From positions 1 to 37,621 of the forward strand of contig JAAZIU010000023.1 of assembly GCA_012800735.1 (NCBI GenBank): 37,621 bases of DNA, in the 5' to 3' direction. The notes beneath the pieces were generated by a model. It saw nothing but the letters and a program-made list of their open reading frames with translations. It made no database searches and had not been told where the DNA came from. Position 1 is the first letter of the stretch, and every line of letters starts with the position of its first letter. The DNA is from Clostridiales bacterium. Lineage in GTDB: Bacteria; Bacillota; Clostridia; Oscillospirales; CAG-272. Made by a program: the position numbers and the translations under genes. Positions 16,748 through 24,999 of the stretch are shown here, in pieces.

Positions 16748-18523
16748 TCAAATATACTCTCTGCTTTGCTTGCGGTACATTTCTGAATAACTGCCGTTTT
16801 GTGCCATAAGAGACTCGTGTGTGCCGTATTCTATGATTTTTCCCTCGCAGAAAACAGCAATTTTATCCGCAACGGATGACGCAGCAAGACGATGTGAAAT
16901 AAATATCGTTGTTTTGTCCTTCGCTGCATTAAAAAGATCCATATAAATCGCACTTTCGGCTTTGGGATCCAGATTTGCCGTTGGTTCATCCAGAATCAGA
17001 ATAGGCGCGTTTTTATACATTGCGCGTGCGATTGCCAGCTTTTGTGCCTGCCCTCCCGAAAGTTCGATCCCTTCCGTGTCGAATTGACGGGTGAGATAAG
17101 TATCGAGATTATTCGGCAGTCTTTCTATACATTCCGAGAGTCCTGTCGCTTCAATTGCAGCTTCTATCGCATTTGAGTCCGACTCCTCGCTCATCGTTAT
17201 GTTCTCTCTGACGGTAAAAGAAAAATTCTTGAAATCCTGAAATACTGCGGATATCGTTTGAAAGTAGCTGTCGTTCGGTATATCCCAAATGTCAGTGCCA
17301 TTCAGCGTTATCATTCCGTCAGTCGGGCGATAGAATTTACACAAAAGCTTGATAAACGTACTTTTTCCTGAGCCGTTTGCTCCTGCTATTACGAGCTTTT
17401 CTCTGTCGGATATGGCTATGCTTATGTGTTCCAGCACCATTTTATCCGTGTTTGGGTAAGAAAAAGAAACGTCATGAAATACGATTTCCGTTTTTTCCGG
17501 TGCAGGACAGCTTCCATCGGCATTATCCTCGGTGTAGTTTGTTGCTTGAACCGCAATCAGCAGCTTGTTGTATTCGTTAATATCAAGTGCCTGTCCGTTG
17601 TACTTCCCAATTTTGTCGCTGACGGAAGAAAGCTGTGCAGAAAGCATGGTCACGGCAGAAAAATACATAGTAAACTCCGCAATTGAAATTATGCCGCCGA
17701 TATATCTTTTCGAAAGTATCCACAGCAAAAGAAAAGTCTGTATGCCAACAAGAACCGCCAACAGAATATTAAAAAAAGCAGTTCTCTTGTATTCCATGTA
17801 TTCAATGCAGAGCATGGTGTTTCTGTATTTCGACACCTTCTTCATAAACCAGTTTTGCAGGTTGTTCAAGCGTATCTCTTTCTCGGCACCATCGTTGAAA
17901 TAGGAAATGTGGTTCAGGTAATCACCGTTTCTGTTGTTCTCCGCCTCCATAGTCCTGCTTTTTTGAGTGTATAAGTATTCTATCCTGACAAATACGGTCT
18001 TCGCAGTAAGGGTCAAGAGTACCAAAAGTATGAACAAAAAATCTAAACGCATCACTATCCATGCTAAGCCTAAAATAGCAATTACATCGGAAACGATTCC
18101 CTCTATAATTCCCATTGTATTTGTAAGATCAGCTGCACGACCGGCTAAACGAATAATATCACGTGTTTTCGGGTCTTCAATATCGCTCAGTTCAATGTGC
18201 ATGGAGTTATAGCCGACACTTTTTTTAATCTTGGATGAAAACATCGCCGCATGAAGACTGCTTTTGTTTCGCAGGATAACGCCGCCGACTTTCAGCAAGA
18301 TAAGCGCCAAAGCATAGCCGAGTATTATAGTGAGGGATGAAGAAAAAGACTGCCCGTCAGTCAACTGCTCGATAATCAGTTTAGGAAAATAAACGGCTGC
18401 GAGAGTCAAAAAAGTGTTTACAATGATCTGCGGCAGAGAGACGGCGAAATACAGCGGTTCATATTCTGCGATGATTTTGACGATTTTCAGCGGAGTTTTC
18501 AGTCTATCATTGATTTTTCCCAC
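16748..18523 (-). CDS. ABC exporter, fused membrane and ATPase domains (second of four)
   Basis: The 591-residue half-transporter has six predicted membrane helices and an ATPase with Walker A GANGSGKST (about residue 379), Q-loop VFQDFKNF, signature LSGGQAQ, Walker B ILILDEP and H-loop FISHR, all consensus. It starts with GTG at 18523, three bases after the stop of the preceding exporter. The strong site AAGGAGGG lies over that stop codon region. The layout implies co-translation and a heterodimer with the preceding protein; the two share the PILILDEP stretch and the same length. The gene is more AT-rich than the flanking housekeeping genes. The substrate is unknown. Confidence 0.93.
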   Translation of the reverse strand: MGKINDRLKTPLKIVKIIAEYEPLYFAVSLPQIIVNTFLTLAAVYFPKLIIEQLTDGQSFSSSLTIILGYALALILLKVGGVILRNKSSLHAAMFSSKIKKSVGYNSMHIELSDIEDPKTRDIIRLAGRAADLTNTMGIIEGIVSDVIAILGLAWIVMRLDFLFILLVLLTLTAKTVFVRIEYLYTQKSRTMEAENNRNGDYLNHISYFNDGAEKEIRLNNLQNWFMKKVSKYRNTMLCIEYMEYKRTAFFNILLAVLVGIQTFLLLWILSKRYIGGIISIAEFTMYFSAVTMLSAQLSSVSDKIGKYNGQALDINEYNKLLIAVQATNYTEDNADGSCPAPEKTEIVFHDVSFSYPNTDKMVLEHISIAISDREKLVIAGANGSGKSTFIKLLCKFYRPTDGMITLNGTDIWDIPNDSYFQTISAVFQDFKNFSFTVRENITMSEESDSNAIEAAIEATGLSECIERLPNNLDTYLTRQFDTEGIELSGGQAQKLAIARAMYKNAPILILDEPTANLDPKAESAIYMDLFNAAKDKTTIFISHRLAASSVADKIAVFCEGKIIEYGTHESLMAQNGSYSEMYRKQSREYI

Positions 18524-18526
18524 GGT

Positions 18527-20299
18527 TCAACCCTCCTTGTAGTATTTTGCCTGAGAATTGAACAGATCATAATACTCACCTTTTTTGTGCATCAAATCGT
18601 CGTGACAGCCTGTCTCAACAATTTTTCCATCGGAGAGTACAACTATTCTATCGCAGAATTTTGTGCTTGAAAGTCTGTGAGAAATAAATAAGGCGAGTTT
18701 GTTTTCAGAAAGTTCGTCCAGTTGTGAGAACAGTTCATATTCCGCTATCGGGTCCAACGCACTGGAAGGCTCATCTAAAATTAGAATCGGAGTGTCCTTG
18801 TATATGGCTCTCGCTAAAGCTAACTTTTGTCCTTCGCCGCCGGAGAATTCAATTCCGTCGTTGTCAAGCGTTTTGGTGATGGGTGTGTTTATCCCATTCG
18901 GCAGTTTGTTAATTTTTTTGTCACTTCCGCTCTTTTCAAGGCATGAGGAGAGCTTTTCTTCATCATAAGGTGCGGCTAAAACGATGTTTTCCTTCACAGA
19001 ATATGCGAATAAGTAATAATCCTGCAAAACGATACCGATTTTAGACGCGTACTGCTCATACGGAATTTCCCGGATATCAATGCCGTTCAGCGTAATTCGT
19101 CCCTCGGTAGGGTCGTACAAACGCGTAAGCAATTTTACAAGGGTGGTTTTTCCGGAGCCGTTTAGTCCTACCAAACCGATTCTTTCACTCGGTCTCAGTT
19201 CTAAATTTATATTTTCCAGCACTGTTTTTTCGGTCTTCGGATATGTAAAGGAGACATTTTCAAACCTTATAACCGGGTGTGAGAAATCCAGTTTCTTATA
19301 AGGCATGGCGTTGCTCGCGTGAATATCGCTGCCGGCGGTGGTGGTATCACGGTATTCAAAATAGTAGTCAAGAACGTTCAAAGTCCTTCCGAACAACGCT
19401 ATCTTCTCGAAAAATCCCAAAATCAAGGATACAAACAGCGCTGTGCTTCCCAGTAGTACCGTGTATTCGGAAATGGATATGCGGTCGGAAAACGCCATAT
19501 ATGAGAAATAAAGATACATGAGAGCTGTCTGCACGACTGCAATGACCGTACTTCCGATGTTTATTTTCATTCTCCTGCCAAGCAGTGTCTTCAGTCTTTT
19601 GAATTGCTCGCGCATAATTCCGTCATACTTGTTCATGGCGTAGTCTTCCGCACGGTTGATTCTCACTTCCTTGGCGTAACCGTACTCTGTCATAACAAGA
19701 TAAAGATAATCGAGCTTACGGTCGTCCTTCACCTTTTCATTTTGGAATGCGAGGTCATCCTTTTTTGTTTGAAAGATAAAATAAACAGACACGGCGGAGG
19801 TTAAGGAAAGAATGAGCAGAAACAGTGGGCTAAAATGAGATACGATGGTAATAACTGAAAAAAACTGAACAATATATCTGATTATATCTCCCAAATGATC
19901 AATGTAAAAAGCAGGAAGAGCAACCATTGATTTCTTCTTCAAGTCGAGAATGGTTCCGTCCTGTGCGTAATGGTAGTTTACGTCCACAGAATCCTGTGCG
20001 TACATATATTGCGCGGTATTCGTCGCCTTTCGTCCCATATAATTCATCGCGAGCATCAGCAATTCTTTTATTACCGAAATCACTAAATTTACGGATATAA
20101 AAACAAGAATCAAGGTAAAAATCTGCGATGAATTCTGCTTGGAAATGAGTGCGTCAACAATCAGAGCGATTCCGATTATGTTGCCAAATGACAGGATTGC
20201 TTGAAGAACATTTGTAATGGCAGAAATCAAGACATAACCCTTGGCACTTTTCCATGCATTACTTAATAAGAATAGTATTTTTCTGCGAAGGTTGATAAT
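18527..20299 (-). CDS. ABC exporter, fused membrane and ATPase domains (first of four), probable non-AUG start
   Basis: An exporter half with six membrane helices and an ATPase: Walker A GLNGSGKTT, Q-loop VLQDYYLF, signature FSGGE (altered from LSGGQ), Walker B ILILDEP with Glu, and H-loop FISHR. The first canonical start in frame is TTG at 20230 (567 residues), but that falls inside the first membrane domain. The frame is open to 20314, and the upstream residues (RRKILFLLSNAWKSAKGYV) look like a genuine exporter N-terminus. A strong site GAAGGGGGG (20303-20311) precedes ATT-ATT-ATC at 20294-20302, so an AUU or AUC start is most likely. The full protein would be ~590 residues, matching its partner at 16748. 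I placed the start at the second ATT; the exact codon is uncertain. The upstream gap to yfhO (20315-20413) shows no clear promoter. Confidence 0.85.
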   Translation of the reverse strand: MINLRRKILFLLSNAWKSAKGYVLISAITNVLQAILSFGNIIGIALIVDALISKQNSSQIFTLILVFISVNLVISVIKELLMLAMNYMGRKATNTAQYMYAQDSVDVNYHYAQDGTILDLKKKSMVALPAFYIDHLGDIIRYIVQFFSVITIVSHFSPLFLLILSLTSAVSVYFIFQTKKDDLAFQNEKVKDDRKLDYLYLVMTEYGYAKEVRINRAEDYAMNKYDGIMREQFKRLKTLLGRRMKINIGSTVIAVVQTALMYLYFSYMAFSDRISISEYTVLLGSTALFVSLILGFFEKIALFGRTLNVLDYYFEYRDTTTAGSDIHASNAMPYKKLDFSHPVIRFENVSFTYPKTEKTVLENINLELRPSERIGLVGLNGSGKTTLVKLLTRLYDPTEGRITLNGIDIREIPYEQYASKIGIVLQDYYLFAYSVKENIVLAAPYDEEKLSSCLEKSGSDKKINKLPNGINTPITKTLDNDGIEFSGGEGQKLALARAIYKDTPILILDEPSSALDPIAEYELFSQLDELSENKLALFISHRLSSTKFCDRIVVLSDGKIVETGCHDDLMHKKGEYYDLFNSQAKYYKEG

Positions 20300-20413
20300 A
20301 ATCCCCCCTTCGATTTATTTAATTTTAATAGAAACAACTGAGATAAATCCGGAACATCGCAGCATACTTACCGATGAATATACCCGCAAACTCCGCACCG
20401 GAAATGTAAATTT

Positions 20414-23311
20414 TCAATCCATCGTCTTATCGTCGACGATAGGTTCACCCTCGGCTTCATCGACAGTTTCATTCCCGTTTTCGCTGTCAGCATCACCGCC
20501 GCCTTCACCGTCAGCTTCTCCGTCGGCCGAAACTTCGTCTTCCTCCCCCGCCGCGCCGCGCTCCGTCATATACACCGTTTCGGCAAACGGCGGATGCTTT
20601 ACCTGCCAGCGCCGGTCGAAGAATATCACCGCGGCGAGCATCAGCAGCCCCGCGGCGCAGAGCCAAACGCCGATAATTAAGTTTTTCTGACGGTATTTAA
20701 ATTCAACCTCGTGCCTGCCCTCAGTTATTTCGCAGGCAAGCAGGGCGTCGCCGGAGGTTTTGAATATCTTGGCTTTCTCTCCGTCGATATAGACCTGCCA
20801 GCCCTCATCGTAGGGAATTGTGGTATAAAGCGTCGTCAGCCCGGACCCCTCCGGAATGTCGATATGCCCGTAAAGATGCGTGTCGGAGAATTTTTCTATA
20901 TTGAGCATCGCGCGGCGCAGCCGCGGCATCGTCTCCCGGAACACCTCCGCGTCGAGGTAGTAGAAATATTTCGACGAGTTGGCGATATAAAGTTCCTCTT
21001 TTTCCATCTTGAGGGAGATATAGACCTCTTGGTCCTGCTCGAAAGCGCCTAATTTATGAATGCAGTCGGTGTCGTTGCCGAGGATCGAGCCGAATTTCGT
21101 CCCGCCGATATATATAGTACATTCGCGGGGATATTCGGTGGGAACGAAGATGTAGATTTCGTTTTCATCTCCGGCGCCCTTTATCTTCATCGATAGCTTC
21201 GCGTCGGATTTTCCGGCTTCGGGTGTGTATTTTTTATGCCCGGTCACAAAGCTGATATCGCAGTTGATGTAGTCGAGGTCTTCCGCCCGAATGTTTTTCC
21301 AGACTTCGATTGTGTTTTCCTCGCCCAGCATCGCGGTAATCATCGCGTTCATCAGCTCAAAGGGATTTTCCGGCTTGTAAAGGTCAAGGTCGCGGATAGC
21401 GTCAGCTGCGGCGTAGGCTATTTCAAGGTAATAGGGGTTTTTGTAGGCGTAGAGATTGTTGTCCGGGTCGCTGTCATAGTCTTCATAGAAGCTGTTGTCA
21501 AGCTCCTCCTCGAAGATGACGTATTTAAGCCCCAAAAGCGAGTCGGAAACCGGCGTCCCGCCCAGAAACTTCGACCAGTTGGATTTCGACGCAAGTCCCA
21601 GCTGATTCAGATACTTTACAACAGCGGTAAACATAAGCGATGAGGAGTTGGAGATGCCGTTGTAGCCGAAAGCCATCGGGTCGTTTGTCTTGCGGTGGAA
21701 AGCCTTTTCCATTCGGAAAAAGGAGTCGTCCGAATCAAGGATTCGGTTGAAAAGCGGGTTGCAGCGATCCATATGCGCTACATAAGTCGTCCGCGAGGTG
21801 TATACCACGTCTTCGTCAAGCGAAGTGGTGTTCAGCAGTCCCGCCCCGAAAGCTTCAAGCGACATGCAGATTACAACAAGCGCGGAAGCCGAACCGACGG
21901 CGGCCTTTTTTGTGCCGTAAAGGGAACCCAATATAGCCGCCCACATCGCAAGGCAGGCGATAGACACCCACATAAACTTGAAATCGTTAAGAAACTCGTA
22001 GTCGAATTTCTGTATAATCAGCGCCATAAGAGTCAGCACACCGCAGACGATAAGCGGAGCTTTGACAGGTATCCGCTGCTCGGCATAGGCGCAGAACGCC
22101 TTGTATCCGAACAGGACTACGAAGAATATCAGCATGAAGCTGTATCGGTAGTTTAGCCAGTTCGGCTTCTGCATTCCGTGCCAGAAGATATCAATAGTCG
22201 AGCCGTTGAAGCAGAAGCTGAAGAAGAGCAGAGCAATTCCGCCCCAGACCTTTTCCCGTTTTTTGACGCCGGGCGTCATGAAATAAAGCGGCAGCATTAT
22301 AAGGGTCAGAGTGCCGCAGTAAACAAAGGGTAGTCCCTCCGGTCGGACGGTGTCATAAGAGCCGGGATAAAACTTTACCAGCAGGTCAAGGAAGTCAAAG
22401 CGCTGATTGAAAGAGTAATCGGGATTTGAGAAGGTGGTTTTCCCGAACTGAAGGGAATACCATGTCGGAAGGATAATAACCGACGCTATCATTGCGGCTA
22501 TGACCGAGAGAATTATCATTCTCAGAAGAACTCGCAGAAAGTGATTTTTTACCCCCTCCGGGTTGCGCTCGAATTCCGAGTAGGAAAAATAACGGTATAC
22601 GGCGTAAAAAACGGCGAAGATGCACATCATGTAGCCGATGTAGAAATTGACTATCATCGCAAGAGCCAGCGCCGAGCAATAAAGGGTGTTGTTTCGGCGC
22701 CGGATCATCCGCTCAATTCCGAGGACGAGCAGCGGCAGGATGATAAGCTCGTCTATCCACATGGTATTGTGCGCCTGAACCACCGCGTAGGCGGAGAGGG
22801 CGTACATCGTCGAGAAGGTGATTATCCTCGTCCGCTTGGTGAACGCGGTCTGATGCAGATAAAGCGACATCGTGACCCCGCAGATGCCGCATTTTATGAG
22901 ATGCATCGCCAGAAGCGCCTCGGTTATATGTATTTTCGGAAACAGCGCGACGATGGCGGATAAGGGCGACGCGATATAATAGGCGTAAATGCCCAAAAAC
23001 TCGCCGCCGAGCGACCGCTCAAAGGTATATACCATCGAGTCGCCGTGGAGGATTATATTCCGGAGCTTTTCAAAAAAGGAAACATACTGACCGTTCAGGT
23101 CGAGCACCAGCACCGAATTTCCGCCGAACGGATAAACCTGCATCGCGATGAAGATAAGCCACATTATGGCCGAGGGCAGCAGAAAAGCCCCGACAAGGTA
23201 GCCGTATTCAGACTCCCGCAGCCGGTTCATTATCTTTGCAAAAAGGTTTTTCGCGGTTTTCTTTTCTTTGGTTTTGCCAATAACGTCGGCGTTAGCCGCA
23301 GTATCGTTCAT
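20414..23311 (-). CDS. YfhO-family polytopic membrane protein
   Basis: A 965-residue membrane protein of the YfhO family, which resembles lipid-linked sugar transferases (GT-C fold). In some Firmicutes the family is tied to glycosylation of lipoteichoic acid or other cell-envelope polymers. Recognisable stretches are PFGGNSVLVLDLNGQYVSFF, LGGEFLGIYAYYIASPLSA and HNTMWIDELIILPLLVLGIE. About 12-14 membrane helices occupy residues ~40-520, followed by a large extracellular beta-rich region and a last helix near residue 900. The C-terminus ends in a ~45-residue, very acidic, Gly/Glu/Asp-rich cytoplasmic tail that is unusual for the family. The ATG overlaps the stop of the DUF951 gene by one base (TAATG), so the two are coupled. 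Confidence 0.9.
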   Translation of the reverse strand: MNDTAANADVIGKTKEKKTAKNLFAKIMNRLRESEYGYLVGAFLLPSAIMWLIFIAMQVYPFGGNSVLVLDLNGQYVSFFEKLRNIILHGDSMVYTFERSLGGEFLGIYAYYIASPLSAIVALFPKIHITEALLAMHLIKCGICGVTMSLYLHQTAFTKRTRIITFSTMYALSAYAVVQAHNTMWIDELIILPLLVLGIERMIRRRNNTLYCSALALAMIVNFYIGYMMCIFAVFYAVYRYFSYSEFERNPEGVKNHFLRVLLRMIILSVIAAMIASVIILPTWYSLQFGKTTFSNPDYSFNQRFDFLDLLVKFYPGSYDTVRPEGLPFVYCGTLTLIMLPLYFMTPGVKKREKVWGGIALLFFSFCFNGSTIDIFWHGMQKPNWLNYRYSFMLIFFVVLFGYKAFCAYAEQRIPVKAPLIVCGVLTLMALIIQKFDYEFLNDFKFMWVSIACLAMWAAILGSLYGTKKAAVGSASALVVICMSLEAFGAGLLNTTSLDEDVVYTSRTTYVAHMDRCNPLFNRILDSDDSFFRMEKAFHRKTNDPMAFGYNGISNSSSLMFTAVVKYLNQLGLASKSNWSKFLGGTPVSDSLLGLKYVIFEEELDNSFYEDYDSDPDNNLYAYKNPYYLEIAYAAADAIRDLDLYKPENPFELMNAMITAMLGEENTIEVWKNIRAEDLDYINCDISFVTGHKKYTPEAGKSDAKLSMKIKGAGDENEIYIFVPTEYPRECTIYIGGTKFGSILGNDTDCIHKLGAFEQDQEVYISLKMEKEELYIANSSKYFYYLDAEVFRETMPRLRRAMLNIEKFSDTHLYGHIDIPEGSGLTTLYTTIPYDEGWQVYIDGEKAKIFKTSGDALLACEITEGRHEVEFKYRQKNLIIGVWLCAAGLLMLAAVIFFDRRWQVKHPPFAETVYMTERGAAGEEDEVSADGEADGEGGGDADSENGNETVDEAEGEPIVDDKTMD

Positions 23312-23544
23312 TATATCTCAGTCCTTTTCTCCGTTGTTTTTGTTAAATATTCAATTTGTTGCCCGTTTACCCGTTTGATGCTTCTTTCCAGCTTGACGCG
23401 GGGAATCATCATTTCGCGGCTGCAGCCGCAGCAGCAAACGCCGATATCCGAGCCGACGCGGGTAACCCTGAACTCGGACGCGCCGCAGGGATGCTGCTTT
23501 TTCAGCGTCAGGATATCGCCTGCTTTAAGAGAGATAACTTTCAT
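23311..23544 (-). CDS. DUF951 family small protein
   Basis: The 77-residue protein matches the small Firmicute DUF951 family (PF06107 type): an LKAGDILTLKKQHPCG start, RVGSDIGVCCCGCSREMMIPR and a basic helix after it. Cys20, Cys37-39 and Cys41 could bind a metal. The family function is not established; its size and basic charge suggest nucleic-acid or ribosome contact, but that is inference. It is the first gene of the - strand transcript and overlaps yfhO by one base. There is no clear ribosome binding site, but the promoter at 23632-23660 fits. A hairpin with A/T tracts (23586-23615) lies in its leader. Confidence 0.88.
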   Translation of the reverse strand: MKVISLKAGDILTLKKQHPCGASEFRVTRVGSDIGVCCCGCSREMMIPRVKLERSIKRVNGQQIEYLTKTTEKRTEI

Positions 23545-23631
23545 ATATAAAAACGTGTATATAAACGCGCGGGAAACGGTTACGAAAAAAGGCTTCTTCC
23601 CGCCTCCGCCTTTTTCGGTTCATTTGATAAT

Positions 23632-23660
23632 ATTATATCACCAAAGGCGGCTTTTGTAAA
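23632..23660 (-). promoter_or_regulatory. Sigma-A promoter for the DUF951-yfhO transcript
   Basis: On the - strand, TTTACA (23655-23660), a 17-base spacer, and TATAAT (23632-23637) with TGA before it. The start is predicted near 23625, with a leader of about 80 bases. The leader holds AAAAAGGC / GCCTTTTT (23586-23615), which on this strand could act as a weak attenuator. Confidence 0.75.
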
Positions 23661-23731
23661 CCTTTTAGCCCAAAATTTGCCTATGTGAGCGGTTATCGTC
23701 CTTCATTTGAAATATAATTTACAAATATCTT

Positions 23732-23760
23732 TTGAAAATACTCATATTGTATGCTATAAT
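23732..23760 (+). promoter_or_regulatory. Sigma-A promoter for the ruvC operon
   Basis: TTGAAA (23732-23737), a 17-base spacer, and TATAAT (23755-23760) with TGC before it, giving an extended -10. The start is predicted near 23767. It lies back to back with the DUF951 promoter. Confidence 0.8.
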
Positions 23761-23831
23761 ATTAGAATAGAATGGAAGTACTATGCGGTTTTGTTTTTCA
23801 TACCGAAAAGTCGATTTTACGGAGATATATT

Positions 23832-24326
23832 TTGAGAATTTTCGGAGTCGACCCCGGATATGCCATCGCCGGCTGGGGGGTCGTTGACTATAAAGGCAGC
23901 AGCTTCAAGACCCTCGCTTACGGCGCGATAACGACAAAGGCGGGGGTAAAACCCGAGCGGCGGCTGCAGATAATATACGATGAACTCACCCGGCTGCTCA
24001 AGCTTTATAAGCCGGAGGCAATGGCAGTCGAGGAACTTTTTTTCAATACCAATCAGAAGACCGCTATCGTCGTAGCAGAAGCGCGCGGAGTTATACTGCT
24101 CGCGGCGCAAAACTTAGGTATCGAGATTTTTGAATACACCCCGCTGCAGGTAAAACAATCGGTCGTCGGTTACGGCCGCGCGGAAAAGTCGCAGGTAATA
24201 ACAATGACTACCAAACTGCTCGGCTTAAAGGAAGCGCCGAAGCCGGATGACGCCGCCGACGCGCTTGCGATAGCCGTCTGCCACGCGCATACCGGTAGCT
24301 CAAGGATAGCCGCTTTTTTCAACTGA
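23832..24326 (+). CDS. ruvC: Holliday junction endonuclease RuvC
   Basis: RuvC cuts Holliday junctions during recombination and repair, together with RuvAB. The 164-residue protein starts IFGVDPGYAIAGWG, placing the first catalytic Asp at residue 7. It also has AVEELFFNTNQKTA with the second acidic residue and KPDDAADALAIAVCH with the last catalytic Asp pair. I chose the TTG at 23832: GGAG lies eight bases upstream, the encoded protein has the standard family length, and its start aligns with the family. The ATG at 23772 lies only about five bases from the predicted transcription start and has no binding site. It begins a long + strand operon with ruvA and ruvB. RuvC with RuvAB is typical of Clostridia, whereas Bacilli use RecU. 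Confidence 0.95.
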   Translation: MRIFGVDPGYAIAGWGVVDYKGSSFKTLAYGAITTKAGVKPERRLQIIYDELTRLLKLYKPEAMAVEELFFNTNQKTAIVVAEARGVILLAAQNLGIEIFEYTPLQVKQSVVGYGRAEKSQVITMTTKLLGLKEAPKPDDAADALAIAVCHAHTGSSRIAAFFN

Positions 24327-24350
24327 CAACTATTTTAGGATTATTTATAA

Positions 24351-24959
24351 ATGATTGCACAACTTACGGGTGAACTCCTTTCCGCCAGCCTCAATTCCTG
24401 CGTTTTAGACGTCGGAGGGGTAGGCTTTCTGCTTACGGTATCAGCCAATACCTTGAGTGAGATCTCCGGAAAAAAGGGCGAGAAGATACGGCTTTATACC
24501 CACCTCGCCGTACGGGAGGACGCGCTTGAACTCTACGGCTTTGCTTTCCGAGACGAACTCGCCGCTTTTAAAATGCTGATAACGGTATCCGGCATCGGAG
24601 CGAAATCGGCGATAGCCATCCTCGGCGCTCTTACGCCGGAAAAATTCGCTTTGGCCGTTACAACGGAGGACTCAAAGGCGCTTTCAAGGGCGCCGGGCGT
24701 CGGCGCGAGAACCGCGGCAAGAATAATACTTGAGCTCAAAGACAAGGTAGCCAAGGAATTCGGCGCAAAGGATTCCGGCGCGCCCGCCTTCGAAACGGCA
24801 GATAAAGCCGGTGGCTCGGATGTATCCGACGCGGTAAATACCCTTATGGTTTTAGGCTATTCAAGGTCGGAAGCAATCTCGGCGCTCGCCGGACTTTCCG
24901 GCATGACGCTCGAAGAAATGATAAAGGCAGCGCTCAAAAAGCTGTCTTCAATCGGATGA
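24351..24959 (+). CDS. ruvA: Holliday junction DNA-binding protein RuvA
   Basis: RuvA binds four-way junctions as a tetramer and loads the RuvB motor. The 202-residue protein has the N-terminal OB-type domain (MIAQLTGELL, LYTHLAVREDALELYGF) and two helix-hairpin-helix motifs (VSGIGAKSAIAIL at ~80-92 and APGVGARTAARIIL at ~114-127). The C-terminal domain, around VNTLMVLGYSRSEA, contacts RuvB. Its length is standard. It lies between ruvC and ruvB in the usual order, 24 bases after ruvC, with an AGGA site upstream. Confidence 0.96.
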   Translation: MIAQLTGELLSASLNSCVLDVGGVGFLLTVSANTLSEISGKKGEKIRLYTHLAVREDALELYGFAFRDELAAFKMLITVSGIGAKSAIAILGALTPEKFALAVTTEDSKALSRAPGVGARTAARIILELKDKVAKEFGAKDSGAPAFETADKAGGSDVSDAVNTLMVLGYSRSEAISALAGLSGMTLEEMIKAALKKLSSIG

Positions 24960-24999
24960 TTATTATTTTTTTATATAAATACGGATGGGAGGCGAGATA

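Noticed and set aside
20241-20690. 149-codon + strand frame rich in Ser and Pro
   Set aside because: It is the complement of the acidic Asp/Glu/Gly tail of YfhO and has no homology-like features.
23772-23831. ATG start for RuvC at 23772
   Set aside because: It adds 20 residues not found in RuvC, lies about five bases after the predicted transcription start and has no ribosome binding site; the TTG at 23832 has GGAG at good spacing.
24985-24999. ATG start for RuvB at 24985
   Set aside because: It overlaps the GGGAGG that serves the ATG at 25000.
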